Of a stretch of DNA of 64,000 nucleotides, positions 44,063 to 52,247 are shown piece by piece (position 1 is the stretch's first letter; each line of letters begins with the position of its first letter). The DNA is from Desulfobacterales bacterium. Lineage in GTDB: Bacteria > Desulfobacterota > Desulfobacteria > Desulfobacterales > SURF-7. The position numbers were made by a program, and so were the translations under genes. Under the pieces are notes generated by a model. That model saw only the letters and a list, made by a program, of their open reading frames with translations. It ran no database searches and was not told the origin of the DNA. The stretch lies in NCBI GenBank assembly GCA_028277765.1, contig JANQFQ010000095.1:1-64000 (forward strand), given 5' to 3'.

Positions 44063-44534
44063 TTGGTTTAATCAAAATTGAGTTGTTCTGACAATGACTG
44101 ATTATTTCTTAAACAAACCAATCTGATAGTATCAAATCGGTTTCAATATTTCTATAAAAAATACTACTCCAAAATGTATTTTAATATCTCATGGTCTTTT
44201 AAAACCAGGAAATTTATGGTATGGATGAATAATCCATCGGGTAAGACTTGATTCTATAGGTACACCTTTATTACAGTTTTGTAAGTTTTTATATATAAAG
44301 GAATCTTAACTCTGAATTTGGTTTAAAAATAAAACTCGAAATACAGAAATAATAAGTGTGATTCTGACAAAATATGGGTGAAAGTCCACTTATTATTTTT
44401 GAATGGAAATGGCATATTATAAAGTATCTCCAAGTCTGAAACCGGTCTCAAAATTAAATTTAAAGATACGAGCTATAGAGTTTCTACACCATGCCATAAT
44501 TAAAATAATATTCCATAAATACAAAGGATTCATT
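44063..44534. other. 470-bp gap with the first copy of an 85-bp repeat
   Basis: AT-rich, no gene. It holds the upstream copy (44364-44448) of a repeat that returns at 50311, and a related phrase AAACTCGAAATACAG just before it. It forms the long leader of the TPR lipoprotein gene at 44535. Confidence 0.5.
44364..44448 (+). repeat. 85-bp dispersed leader-like repeat, copy A
   Basis: Starts CTGACAAAATAT, then GTGAAAGTCCACTT, later GGAAATGGCA, and ends CTGAAACCGGTCT. Copy B at 50311-50398 has all four phrases in the same order and orientation. Each copy sits about 80-90 bp before a plus-strand open frame. No known riboswitch or integron attC consensus was recognised. Confidence 0.6.
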
Positions 44535-45602
44535 ATGACAACAAAGTGTCAATCCAAAGAATATTCAAAACGCCGATCCGTTTTTTTTGTTATATTAACA
44601 ATCGTTTTTACAGCGATGATTCTCTGCAGTTCCTGCAGTCAGAAGCGTAACCATGATAAAATAGCAAAAGACTATAATAGGGCGACAAAATTAAAACCGA
44701 AAGAGGCATCTGCATACTACAATCGAGGGATTGCTTGGTTAGCCAAAGGAAACTTTGATAAAGCTATAAATGATTTTAATATGGTCATCGAATTAAATCC
44801 TAACGATATAAATGCTTACTACAAACGTGGGGTTGCTTGGGGGGCTAAGGGCGACAATGACAGAGCCATAAAAGACTTTAATAAGGTTGTAGAATTAAAT
44901 CCGAAAAATATAAATGCCTACTATGATCGAGGCGTAATTTGGCAAAGTAAAGGTGATTTAGACAAGGCTATAAAAGATTATAATAAAGTTGTCGAGTTAG
45001 ACCCACAAAACGTATATGCTTACCGCTACCGTGGGACCGCTTATGCAATCAAGAAGGATTTTGAAAAAGCGCTAAAAGACTATATGCGGGCAATTGAATT
45101 AAATCCGAACGATGTATATGTTTACTACAGTCGAGGATTAATCTGGGACTTCATGGGTGATTCTGACAAGGCTATAAAAGACTTTAATAAGGTTATCGAG
45201 TTAGATCCGCAATATTTACACGCTTACTTTTTGCGTGGGAAAAACTGGAAAAAAAAAGGTGACTTTGGCAAAGCTATAAATGATATTGATCAGGCGATTA
45301 AGTTAGATCCTCAGAATGCAGAAGCCTACAATAGTATTGCGTGGATTTATGCCACATGTCCTGTTTCAAAATATCGCAATGGAAAATATGCAATACAATA
45401 TGCGAAAAAAGCAGTTGAGCTTGAAGAAAATCATATCACTCTAGATACTTTAGCAGCGGCATATGCCCAAAATGGTAAATTTGATAAAGCGATAGAAACA
45501 CAACAAAAAGCTATTGACCTGATAGAAAATAAAGATGCAATCAATCGTTATAAGAACAGGCTTGATTTATATGAAAAAAATAAATCATATCATGCACAAT
45601 AA
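44535..45602 (+). CDS. TPR-repeat lipoprotein (paralogue of the 1.5-kb gene)
   Basis: 355 aa from the ATG at 44535, which has AAAGGA six bases upstream; the frame is open 44 codons further but that part lacks any feature. A signal helix (about residues 15-33) ends in a lipobox CSSC. Seven TPR units follow (AYYNRGIAWLAKGNFDKAIN and so on), and the end LDTLAAAYAQNGKFDKAIE matches the C-terminus of the lipoprotein at 1.5-2.6 kb, so the two are duplicated copies with a shared architecture. It precedes the group II intron by 73 bp. A periplasmic scaffold role is likely. Confidence 0.8.
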   Translation: MTTKCQSKEYSKRRSVFFVILTIVFTAMILCSSCSQKRNHDKIAKDYNRATKLKPKEASAYYNRGIAWLAKGNFDKAINDFNMVIELNPNDINAYYKRGVAWGAKGDNDRAIKDFNKVVELNPKNINAYYDRGVIWQSKGDLDKAIKDYNKVVELDPQNVYAYRYRGTAYAIKKDFEKALKDYMRAIELNPNDVYVYYSRGLIWDFMGDSDKAIKDFNKVIELDPQYLHAYFLRGKNWKKKGDFGKAINDIDQAIKLDPQNAEAYNSIAWIYATCPVSKYRNGKYAIQYAKKAVELEENHITLDTLAAAYAQNGKFDKAIETQQKAIDLIENKDAINRYKNRLDLYEKNKSYHAQ

Positions 45603-46325
45603 TTATATTTCCACATTTTATGCATAGTGGTATGGAAAATAATTTTTTAAAATACCAACATACTTCAATCTATACGTGCGACACGAAGTTGCGCATTTGG
45701 CTGATTGGCAAGGCTTTGTCGCCTTGACCAATCCCAGTGTACTCCCACTGGTACCTTAGGAGGCATGCTGCCCCGGTGCATCCGGACGTGGTATGAAGCC
45801 CTTCTGACAATGTACCAAATCTTGCTTTGCAAGAGGGGTGAAAACCGTAAGGTGGACACTTTCCTGGAAGCCTCATCCGGGTAAGGGCTAAGGTTCGAGT
45901 GATATGGTCAAAATAAAGTGAATGCCGTCAAGCGCCGTGATAGAAGACAAGCTAAAGAGGCTGGTAAGCTTGGACCAAAAGGTGAGCGGTCAGGTTATGG
46001 CTTTGTATAGTGCCCATACGGAGTTGCGGCACCGCCGGCGTAGCAGGCAGACCTAAGTCACTCATAATCGGCAACTGCGCAGAACGTGGAAATCCCGTAT
46101 TTCCGCCCGATCTTCGGATTAGGCAGGTGAAACCGCAAGGCACACTGATGGAAGTGCGGGCGAAAGATGCACGAAAAAGCGAAGGCCGTTCTGTAATGGA
46201 GCGGATACGGGTTCAAAATTTGCCCGGCCCGAAAGGGAGCTGACGTCCGGCGGATACTGTTAAGGTATCCGGGCAGGTGTTCTATTGCGAGATAACTCGG
46301 AGAATTTTCGAAGGAGGGAAGGCAA

Positions 46326-47807
46326 ATGACGGTGATCAACAGATCGACTGGTGCACCCTCCGGCAGACGAAGCAAGTGGAATTCCATTGACTGGAAAACC
46401 ATTAGTAGATCTGTCAGAAGACTGCAAGTGCGTATCGCAAAGGCTGTCAGGGAGAAGAAGTTCGGAAAAGCTAATGCTTTACAGTGGCTTCTCACCCATT
46501 CGTATCACGCGAAGCTGCTCGCCATCAAACGCGTCACGTCCAATAAGGGCAAAAGGACGCCGGGTGTAGACAATGTTACCTGGACTACACCCCGCCGGAA
46601 AATAAATGCAGTGAAACTGCTGAAGCGTAGAGGATACCGCCCGCAACCCTTGCGGCGCATACACATACCCAAGAAGAACAGCTCTAAAAAGCGGCCGCTA
46701 AGTATTCCCGCCATGGTGGACCGGGCATTCCAGGCGCTGTACAAGCTTGCCCTGGAGCCGGTCGCCGAAACATTGGCCGATCCAAATTCCTACGGTTTCA
46801 GGCCAAATAGAAACTGCGCCGATGCAATAGCGCAGTGTTTCATAATCCTCTCTTCAAAAACCTCGCCAAGATGGATACTGGAGGCCGATATAAAAGCATG
46901 TTTTGATGAGGTCAGCCACAGCTGGGTACTTGCCAATACTCCCATAGACAGGCAGGTAACCCGTAAATGGCTGAAATCCGGGTATATGGAAAACAGTAAA
47001 CTCTACCCAACAGAGACAGGAACGCCTCAAGGCGGAATTATTTCTCCTACGATCGCCAATATGACATTAGACGGTCTGGAAACCGCCGCAAAGAGCTCCG
47101 TTCCTAAACGTAAAGGCAAAACAAGCACTAAGGTGAATGTGATCCGCTATGCGGATGACTTTATTATTACGGGGAGGTCAAAAGACCTTCTCGAACAGAA
47201 AGTACGGCCGGCAGTTGAGGCATTCCTCCAAGAGAGAGGGCTCTCCCTTTCAAAGGAAAAAACGAGGATCACAAAAATAGAAGATGGTTTTAACTTTCTC
47301 GGGCAAAACCTACGCAAATACGGCGGCAAGCTTCTGATAAAGCCTGCCAAAGAAAGTGTAAAGGCATTTCTGTCCGTTGTCCGGCGAACCATCCGAAAAC
47401 ATCTTGGTTCAAACGCCAAGGCGCTGATAAAGGATCTCAATTCCAAAATAAGGGGTTGGGCGAACTATCACCGCCATGTTGTGTCCGGGAATACATTCAG
47501 CTATGTCGACACATGCATTTATAAATTACTCTGGCAATGGATGAGACGGAAACACAATAATAAGAGTAAAGACTGGATGACAAAGAAATATTGGATGAAT
47601 GACTCAAGATCTTGGGTTTTCGGTGTAAAAGGAAAGAATAAAAAGGGTCAGCCCTGTTTATTCAAACTCATCAAGGCAGGCAGTATAGGTGTTGACAGGT
47701 ATATTAAGGTCATAGGACTTGCAAATCCCTATGACCCGAAATATGATGAATATTTCGAAGATCGCAAACGCTATAAAACCTATGGCATGAGCGCATGTTC
47801 AGCATAG
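46326..47807 (+). CDS. ltrA: Group II intron reverse transcriptase/maturase
   Basis: 493 aa, ATG with GGAGGG upstream. Reverse transcriptase blocks are intact: RPLSIPAMVDRAFQAL, SYGFRPNRNCADAI, EADIKACFDEVSH, TPQGGIISPTIAN, and the catalytic RYADDFI. The maturase (X) domain follows (LNSKIRGWANYHRHVVSG, then LLWQWMRRKHNNK). It ends soon after PYDPKYDEYFEDRKRY, exactly where an HNH endonuclease domain normally begins, so the endonuclease is absent. It probably splices its own intron and moves by an endonuclease-independent route, if at all. Confidence 0.9.
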   Translation: MTVINRSTGAPSGRRSKWNSIDWKTISRSVRRLQVRIAKAVREKKFGKANALQWLLTHSYHAKLLAIKRVTSNKGKRTPGVDNVTWTTPRRKINAVKLLKRRGYRPQPLRRIHIPKKNSSKKRPLSIPAMVDRAFQALYKLALEPVAETLADPNSYGFRPNRNCADAIAQCFIILSSKTSPRWILEADIKACFDEVSHSWVLANTPIDRQVTRKWLKSGYMENSKLYPTETGTPQGGIISPTIANMTLDGLETAAKSSVPKRKGKTSTKVNVIRYADDFIITGRSKDLLEQKVRPAVEAFLQERGLSLSKEKTRITKIEDGFNFLGQNLRKYGGKLLIKPAKESVKAFLSVVRRTIRKHLGSNAKALIKDLNSKIRGWANYHRHVVSGNTFSYVDTCIYKLLWQWMRRKHNNKSKDWMTKKYWMNDSRSWVFGVKGKNKKGQPCLFKLIKAGSIGVDRYIKVIGLANPYDPKYDEYFEDRKRYKTYGMSACSA

Positions 47808-47862
47808 ACGAAGTGATACAACAGCCGGGCCGTCCTACAGGGGCGAGCCTTAATGAATGCTT

Positions 47863-47896
47863 GAGCCGTATGACGGGAAACTGTCACGTACGGTTC
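47863..47896 (+). ncRNA. Group II intron domain V
   Basis: GAGCCGTATGACGG-GAAA-CTGTCACGTACGGTTC: a 34-nt hairpin with GAAA tetraloop and the catalytic AGC triad near its 5' strand. This is the diagnostic core of group II introns. Confidence 0.9.
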
Positions 47897-47987
47897 TGAG
47901 GGGGCTAGGGGCTGGCAACAGCTCCCGGCTACCCGATGTAACAAAATGACAATTGACCAATAACTAACAAATTGGCAATATCTATCT

Positions 47988-48001
47988 GAATTTTCTATTA
48001 A
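47988..48001. repeat. 14-bp inverted repeat, left arm of recombinase unit
   Basis: GAATTTTCTATTAA, an exact inverse of TTAATAGAAAATTC at 50065-50078. The two lie just outside the recombinase pair (37 and 20 bp from the open frames) and could be ends or recombination sites of the unit. Confidence 0.55.
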
Positions 48002-48024
48002 AACAAACAGAAAAGGAGGAAGAT

Positions 48025-49110
48025 ATGCTTAACGATCAATTGTCTATTTTGTGTGAAAACTATTATTCAGGTTCCCCGCCGCCAGAATTTCTTGGGTGTT
48101 TTGAAAAGAATCCTGTATATGAAAACCTTGCCTTAAAGTATCAAAAAAAGGTCGTAGTTAATAAAAAACTTCAGTTTCTCAATACGATTCTTGAAAAAAT
48201 ATCTGATGCAGATTTTACCGGCAAAGAAGAATTCAGCGAATATCTGCGGCATAAATACAGGAGGAACTGCAAGCCTGGAACTATTAAGAGTGCCTTTTCA
48301 GCCGTCAGCGGGTTTCTGTCATTTTATAAAAGAGAAGAGATATCTGATATTACAAGGCATGACATTGAAGCCTTTGTTGAGCATGAACAAGACAGGGGTT
48401 TAAAACCAGCCACGGTCAGAACAACGACATGCTGCCTGTATGCTTTTATAAAATATCTTGTTGAAAACGATATTGTATCCCATGAACTCATGCAGCGTAA
48501 GGTCAATATAAAGCTTCCGCAACTGCTTCCCAGAGCGATAGATCCGGAAGATATAAACCTTATGCTTTCTGTTATTGATAAAACCAGAGACAGGGCCATG
48601 CTTCTTCTTCTGCTTAGAACCGGTATGAGGATAGGAGAGCTATTAAATGCTAGGGTTGATGATCTGGATTTTGAAAACAACAGAGTTGCTATTTATGAAG
48701 CGGAAAAAACAGGCACAGGAAGGGTTGTATACTTTAGCGATGATGCGAAAGAGGCGCTTTTAAAATGGATAAATGAGCGCTTGCCAGAAAAAAGTTTTCT
48801 GTTTTACTCCCAGGGTCATGTCCGCATGTCATATGAAACAGCGCGAAGAATATTTAAACGTTATCTGGAAAAAGCAGGTCTTCAGCATAAAGATTACACC
48901 CTGCATTGTTTACGTCACACTTATGCTACCGATCTTTTAAACGCAGGGATGCGTCTTGAATGTCTTCAGACTTTGATGGGACATACAAGTCTTGAAGTCA
49001 CACGGCGCTACGCAAAGCTTTCTGACAAAAGCAGAGAGGAAGAGTATTTCAGGGCAATGGCTGTGATTGAAAACGGAGACTACAATGGACTTTACGAATT
49101 CGATAATTAG
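48025..49110 (+). CDS. Tyrosine recombinase/integrase 1
   Basis: 361 aa, ATG preceded by GGAGGAAGAT. An N-terminal SAM-like DNA-binding domain (about residues 55-145) leads to a catalytic domain with Arg in TGMRIGELL, the HxxR of LHCLRHTYA, His in LMGHTSLEVT and the nucleophile Tyr in TRRYAKL. All catalytic residues are intact, so it should cut and rejoin DNA. The next recombinase starts inside its last 26 bp, meaning translational coupling. The pair is typical of mobile units with two or three adjacent recombinases, or of Xer-like integrase pairs. Confidence 0.9.
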   Translation: MLNDQLSILCENYYSGSPPPEFLGCFEKNPVYENLALKYQKKVVVNKKLQFLNTILEKISDADFTGKEEFSEYLRHKYRRNCKPGTIKSAFSAVSGFLSFYKREEISDITRHDIEAFVEHEQDRGLKPATVRTTTCCLYAFIKYLVENDIVSHELMQRKVNIKLPQLLPRAIDPEDINLMLSVIDKTRDRAMLLLLLRTGMRIGELLNARVDDLDFENNRVAIYEAEKTGTGRVVYFSDDAKEALLKWINERLPEKSFLFYSQGHVRMSYETARRIFKRYLEKAGLQHKDYTLHCLRHTYATDLLNAGMRLECLQTLMGHTSLEVTRRYAKLSDKSREEEYFRAMAVIENGDYNGLYEFDN

Positions 49111-50044
49111 CTACAGGCGGTATTTGAAGAGAAAAAATTATTCTTCCCATACCGTAAAAAACTATTTAAACATGCTCAAACAGTTTGTTGTATGGCTAGA
49201 TGTGCCTCTTGAGCTGGTTGATCACCATAAAATATCTGAATACATAGATCACCTGTTAAGAAAAAGGCTAAAGCCAAAGACAATCAACTGCCATACTGCA
49301 TGTATAAGCGGGTTTTACAAGTATCTTTATTATGAAGAGGAAATTAAATTATCCAATCCCGTACGATCCAGTCATTCTCTGCGTATGCCAAAGCCGCTTC
49401 CCAGATATGTAAAGGATGAAGATATCGATCTTTTTTTTAATTTAATTAAAAGCCGTAGAGATTATGCCATGTTCAGGCTCATGCTCAGATGCGGTCTCAG
49501 GGTTGAAGAAGTTGCGGATTTGACAATTGATTGTCTGGATTTAAAACAAAGGAGGATCATCATTAAAAGCGGTAAGGGAGGCAAAGGCCGTGTGGTATGC
49601 ATCAGTAATGACGCATTATCGGCCCTGAATACATATTTAAAATACAGGCAGCCCGCAAAAAGGGTAAAGAAAATTTTTCTCGTGGAAAAAGGCACGTATA
49701 AAGGTAGGCCCATATCCGTACGCGGAATCCAGAAAAGAATGGAATATTACGCGAAGGAGAGTGGCCTAAAGTTGTCTTGTCACAGCTTAAGACACACAAT
49801 GGCCACACAGCTCCTCAATGCGGACGCTGAACTTTCATCGATTCAGGATCTTTTGGGACACAACTGGATAACCACTACTCAGAGGTACAGCAAGATATCC
49901 AATGTAAAAGTTCAAAGGGATTATTTTAAAGCAATGGGTATCATTTTGAACAGACAGAAAACCGTTATAAAAAAACCTATTTCAAGTTCCAGGGATTTGG
50001 ATCTAAAAAAAGGACTTGACAGAAGGAGAGGATTGAATTTATAA
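49085..50044 (+). CDS. Tyrosine recombinase/integrase 2
   Basis: 319 aa from the ATG at 49085, which has GGAG six bases upstream inside the previous gene. The catalytic residues are complete: Arg in RCGLRVEEVADL, HSLRHTMATQLL, LLGHNWITT and Tyr in TQRYSKIS. N-terminal helices (YLKRKNYSSHTVKNYLNML) form the core-binding domain. Overlaps recombinase 1 by 26 bp, so the two are made together and may act as a heterodimer, like XerC/XerD. The C-terminus after the Tyr is basic. Confidence 0.9.
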   Translation: MDFTNSIISYRRYLKRKNYSSHTVKNYLNMLKQFVVWLDVPLELVDHHKISEYIDHLLRKRLKPKTINCHTACISGFYKYLYYEEEIKLSNPVRSSHSLRMPKPLPRYVKDEDIDLFFNLIKSRRDYAMFRLMLRCGLRVEEVADLTIDCLDLKQRRIIIKSGKGGKGRVVCISNDALSALNTYLKYRQPAKRVKKIFLVEKGTYKGRPISVRGIQKRMEYYAKESGLKLSCHSLRHTMATQLLNADAELSSIQDLLGHNWITTTQRYSKISNVKVQRDYFKAMGIILNRQKTVIKKPISSSRDLDLKKGLDRRRGLNL

Positions 50045-50064
50045 TCAGCTGTAACATATTAATA

Positions 50065-50078
50065 TTAATAGAAAATTC
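50065..50078. repeat. 14-bp inverted repeat, right arm of recombinase unit
   Basis: TTAATAGAAAATTC, exact inverse of the copy at 47988-48001. The unit between both arms is about 2.1 kb and holds only the two recombinase genes. Confidence 0.55.
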
Positions 50079-50274
50079 TGGCTCTGTTACGTATAGCTTC
50101 AATGTTCATGACGTGAGACGATAGTAAAAATAAGTGGGGTTTTGAATCTTATCTGGCATAAATGAGCTGCGTAGGTTGAATGAATATGAAACCCAACATT
50201 ACAAAAGGCGATAAACGTATAAACAGCTGTGATGCAACATGATGATAGAACGATATGTAAATGATAAATGTGGT

Positions 50275-50305
50275 TATGTTGGGTTGCTTCGCTTAGCCCA
50301 ACATA
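50275..50305. repeat. Palindromic repeat TATGTTGGG...CCCAACATA
   Basis: Perfect 9-bp arms around TTGCTTCGCTTAG. The same TTGGGTT/AACCCAA motif is seen at 3488-3544 in this window. A common type of dispersed bacterial intergenic palindrome. Confidence 0.55.
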
Positions 50306-50310
50306 CACAG

Positions 50311-50398
50311 CTGACAAAATATAAGTGAAAGTCCACTTGTTTTTTTAAACTGGAAATGGCAGAACATATAAAAAATAGTCAACATCTGAAACCGGTCT
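50311..50398 (+). repeat. 85-bp dispersed leader-like repeat, copy B
   Basis: Same ordered phrases as copy A (44364-44448): CTGACAAAATAT, GTGAAAGTCCACTT, GGAAATGGCA, CTGAAACCGGTCT. Followed by TTAAACTCGAAAACACA, similar to the phrase before copy A. Lies before the small membrane ORF at 50475. Confidence 0.6.
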
Positions 50399-50474
50399 AA
50401 TTTTTAAACTCGAAAACACAATATGCGGTGAAGTTCTCTTATATTAAAAAGAAAACGAATACATTGTTTAATAA

Positions 50475-50777
50475 TCTGTTATTCTTGCCGAAAACGAGAT
50501 AAAGAAACAGCACATAATTAAATATTTAATCCTTTTAGCAGTAAATATATGGGTTGTTATTGCTGTATTGTTGACCACATCTGCGATAGCATTGCATTGG
50601 AACGAAACGGTTGTCGAACTTCCAAGGCCGACATGGTTTGCGGATCTTTCATCTTCGCAAGTTACACAATTAAAAGATCCTGATGAAAAAAATCTTAATT
50701 CTCTAAGTAAAACAGATTCTTTTTTTACAATTTTAACCGCCCACACCTCAATTTTACTAGAAGTTATTTCCCTTTAA
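50475..50777 (+). CDS. Possible small membrane protein without a standard start
   Basis: An open frame of 100 codons that reads like a real protein: a hydrophobic helix (YLILLAVNIWVVIAVLLTTSA) followed by a soluble part LPRPTWFADLSSSQVTQLKD and a helical end. There is no ATG or GTG in frame before the helix; the first usable codon is TTG at 50568, which would cut off the membrane segment. Either a rare start codon is used, or the 5' end was lost when nearby elements inserted. Its end overlaps the convergent lipoprotein gene by 14 bp. Confidence 0.35.
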   Translation, partial: SVILAENEIKKQHIIKYLILLAVNIWVVIAVLLTTSAIALHWNETVVELPRPTWFADLSSSQVTQLKDPDEKNLNSLSKTDSFFTILTAHTSILLEVISL

Positions 50778-51492
50778 GATCTTTTACAAATCGGCTTCCC
50801 TTCATATCGTCGCTTCCGGTTTTACTCAAGTCTGTATATTTAATACCGGACAGATTCTGCGTAGACAGGTAGTTGTTAAATTTTTCAAGATCTGATTCGT
50901 ATTTCATTTTACTGTCGAGTAAAACTCCTGAGCCTTGGCGTTCCATATTACCTTTTACAATTATTTCTCCTAAATAATATACGCCAGGATGAGTGATTTT
51001 AAATCTATTCCCAGTATACGTCCATGATGAAACAAATGGCTCATACGTAAATGGCGCTGGATAAGACATGAGGCCTGACATGATTTCTCGAGCCCAAGCT
51101 GTTTTGCCTGCCCTTACTGCGGTAATATATAGCAATCCATCCCCACCAGATTTAATCATCGATGATGGGATTTCCCAGGCTCGGTAAACTGTTTTGTTCT
51201 TGTTTGCCGCAACATAATCAGAATTTTTCCATACTAATACTGGAATTAAACTGGGCACAGTACCAGAATAGGCGCCCTCTACACAAATCCCTTTAAATGG
51301 CATCTTTTCGCCATTCATGTACAAGGCCAAGAGCATTCCAGTAATATTGCCGTCTCCTATATTGGCGCCAAGAATAAGTGTTGCTGTGTCTTGTGTGTTC
51401 GGGTTAATCACTTCTTTCTGGATGATGGGATATCCACAACCTGTTAAGCTTATAATTATCACAAAAAATAACATCATTGAACATGTTTTCAT
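50764..51492 (-). CDS. Hypothetical lipoprotein, 242 aa
   Basis: A clean signal peptide with lipobox LTGC (Cys19) and strong GGAGG before the ATG. The mature part is strand-rich (TATLILGANIGDGNITGMLLALYMNG, GVYYLGEIIVKG) with no named domain known to me; the ending is Lys/Asp-rich. Divergent from the Ig-like lipoprotein at 51773 across a 280-bp AT-rich region. Probably envelope-associated. Confidence 0.75.
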   Translation of the reverse strand: MKTCSMMLFFVIIISLTGCGYPIIQKEVINPNTQDTATLILGANIGDGNITGMLLALYMNGEKMPFKGICVEGAYSGTVPSLIPVLVWKNSDYVAANKNKTVYRAWEIPSSMIKSGGDGLLYITAVRAGKTAWAREIMSGLMSYPAPFTYEPFVSSWTYTGNRFKITHPGVYYLGEIIVKGNMERQGSGVLLDSKMKYESDLEKFNNYLSTQNLSGIKYTDLSKTGSDDMKGSRFVKDLKGK

Positions 51493-51772
51493 TTTTCCCT
51501 CCTATATTTTTTTTTCTGCTTTTGGTATCGGAATATTATTTGACAATGGGCGTTGAAATTTAAAAATCTATAACATGCTCAAAATGATATCTCAACTTTT
51601 TTTATAACGAATCTTTGTTGTTGATTAAATTTAATCATTACGACTATTTACCGTTAGAAGAGCAATAAATTGATAGGAATGGTTGCAAGACAAGAGAATT
51701 TGAGATATTAAAACAAAAGCATCTCATGAAATAACTAATAGTATCCAAAAATTAATATTACAGGAGGTAATG

Positions 51773-52165
51773 ATGACAAAACCACTTCATCTTTTTTTGT
51801 TACTGGCAATTATCATTATGTGCACATCCTGCACAGAACAGGATACTCAGGAACCTTATGTAATTGAAACATCCCCACCCAATGGCAGTATCGATGTTGA
51901 CCCGTCAATAACCGAACTATCTGTTACATTTGATGAAGAGATGCAGGATGGGAACTGGTCATGGGCATACACGAAAAAGGAAGATTTTCCAGAAACGACC
52001 GGCCAGCCATACTATACAGAAAAATTTACTAAAAATTCATTGCCGGTAAAACTGGAACCCAACAAAGAATATGTAATATGGATCAATAGTCAAAAACACA
52101 AAAACTTTAAGGATAAAGCAGGCAATTCTGCAAGTCCATACAGGTGGGTCTTTAAAACAAAGTAG
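51773..52165 (+). CDS. Ig-like (Big_5 type) lipoprotein
   Basis: 130 aa. Signal peptide with lipobox CTSC. The mature protein is a single Ig-like domain of the SbsA type: VIETSPPNGSIDVDPSI, then LSVTFDEEMQDGNWSW, and a closing KDKAGNSASPYRWVFKTK. These domains mediate adhesion or protein contacts. Two ATGs stand in tandem; the second (51773) has the better spacing to AGGAGG. Followed by the caspase-like lipoprotein 82 bp later on the same strand. Confidence 0.75.
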   Translation: MTKPLHLFLLLAIIIMCTSCTEQDTQEPYVIETSPPNGSIDVDPSITELSVTFDEEMQDGNWSWAYTKKEDFPETTGQPYYTEKFTKNSLPVKLEPNKEYVIWINSQKHKNFKDKAGNSASPYRWVFKTK

Positions 52166-52247
52166 GATAAAACAATACCACCCTATGTTTTATCTGTTAC
52201 AAAGGAAGTGTTTTTACATTGATTAAATAATTAGGGCTAAAAGATAT

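Larger units (their letters stand above)
45676..47937 (+). mobile_element. Group II intron (full length, with ORF)
   Basis: The 5' end GTGCGACACGAAG matches the group II GTGYG start, and the 3' end is ACCCGAT (AY end) at 47937. Domain V is at 47863-47896: GAGCCGTATGACGG, loop GAAA, CTGTCACGTACGGTTC, a 34-nt hairpin with the typical AGC/GTT ends; domain VI (CTAGGGGCTGGC region) follows. Total about 2,262 bp. The intron has inserted just after the TPR lipoprotein gene, so it disrupts no gene I can see. The reverse transcriptase reads from domain IV. Confidence 0.9.
50079..50474. other. 400-bp gap with several repeats
   Basis: No gene. It contains GTAGGTTGAAT and AAACCCAACAT fragments (50171-50205), the perfect palindrome at 50275-50305 and copy B of the 85-bp repeat. 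It resembles a landing site of small repeats downstream of the recombinases. Confidence 0.45.

Noticed and set aside
45665-46664. Several short frames on both strands in the 5' part of the group II intron
   Set aside because: They lie in structured RNA domains I-IV of the intron and carry no motifs; the RNA fold explains the open stretches.
44364-50398. Integron attC sites for the 85-bp repeat
   Set aside because: No RYYYAAC/GTTRRRY core pairs and no clear long dyad; the recombinases lack an obvious IntI-type extra segment as far as I can see.
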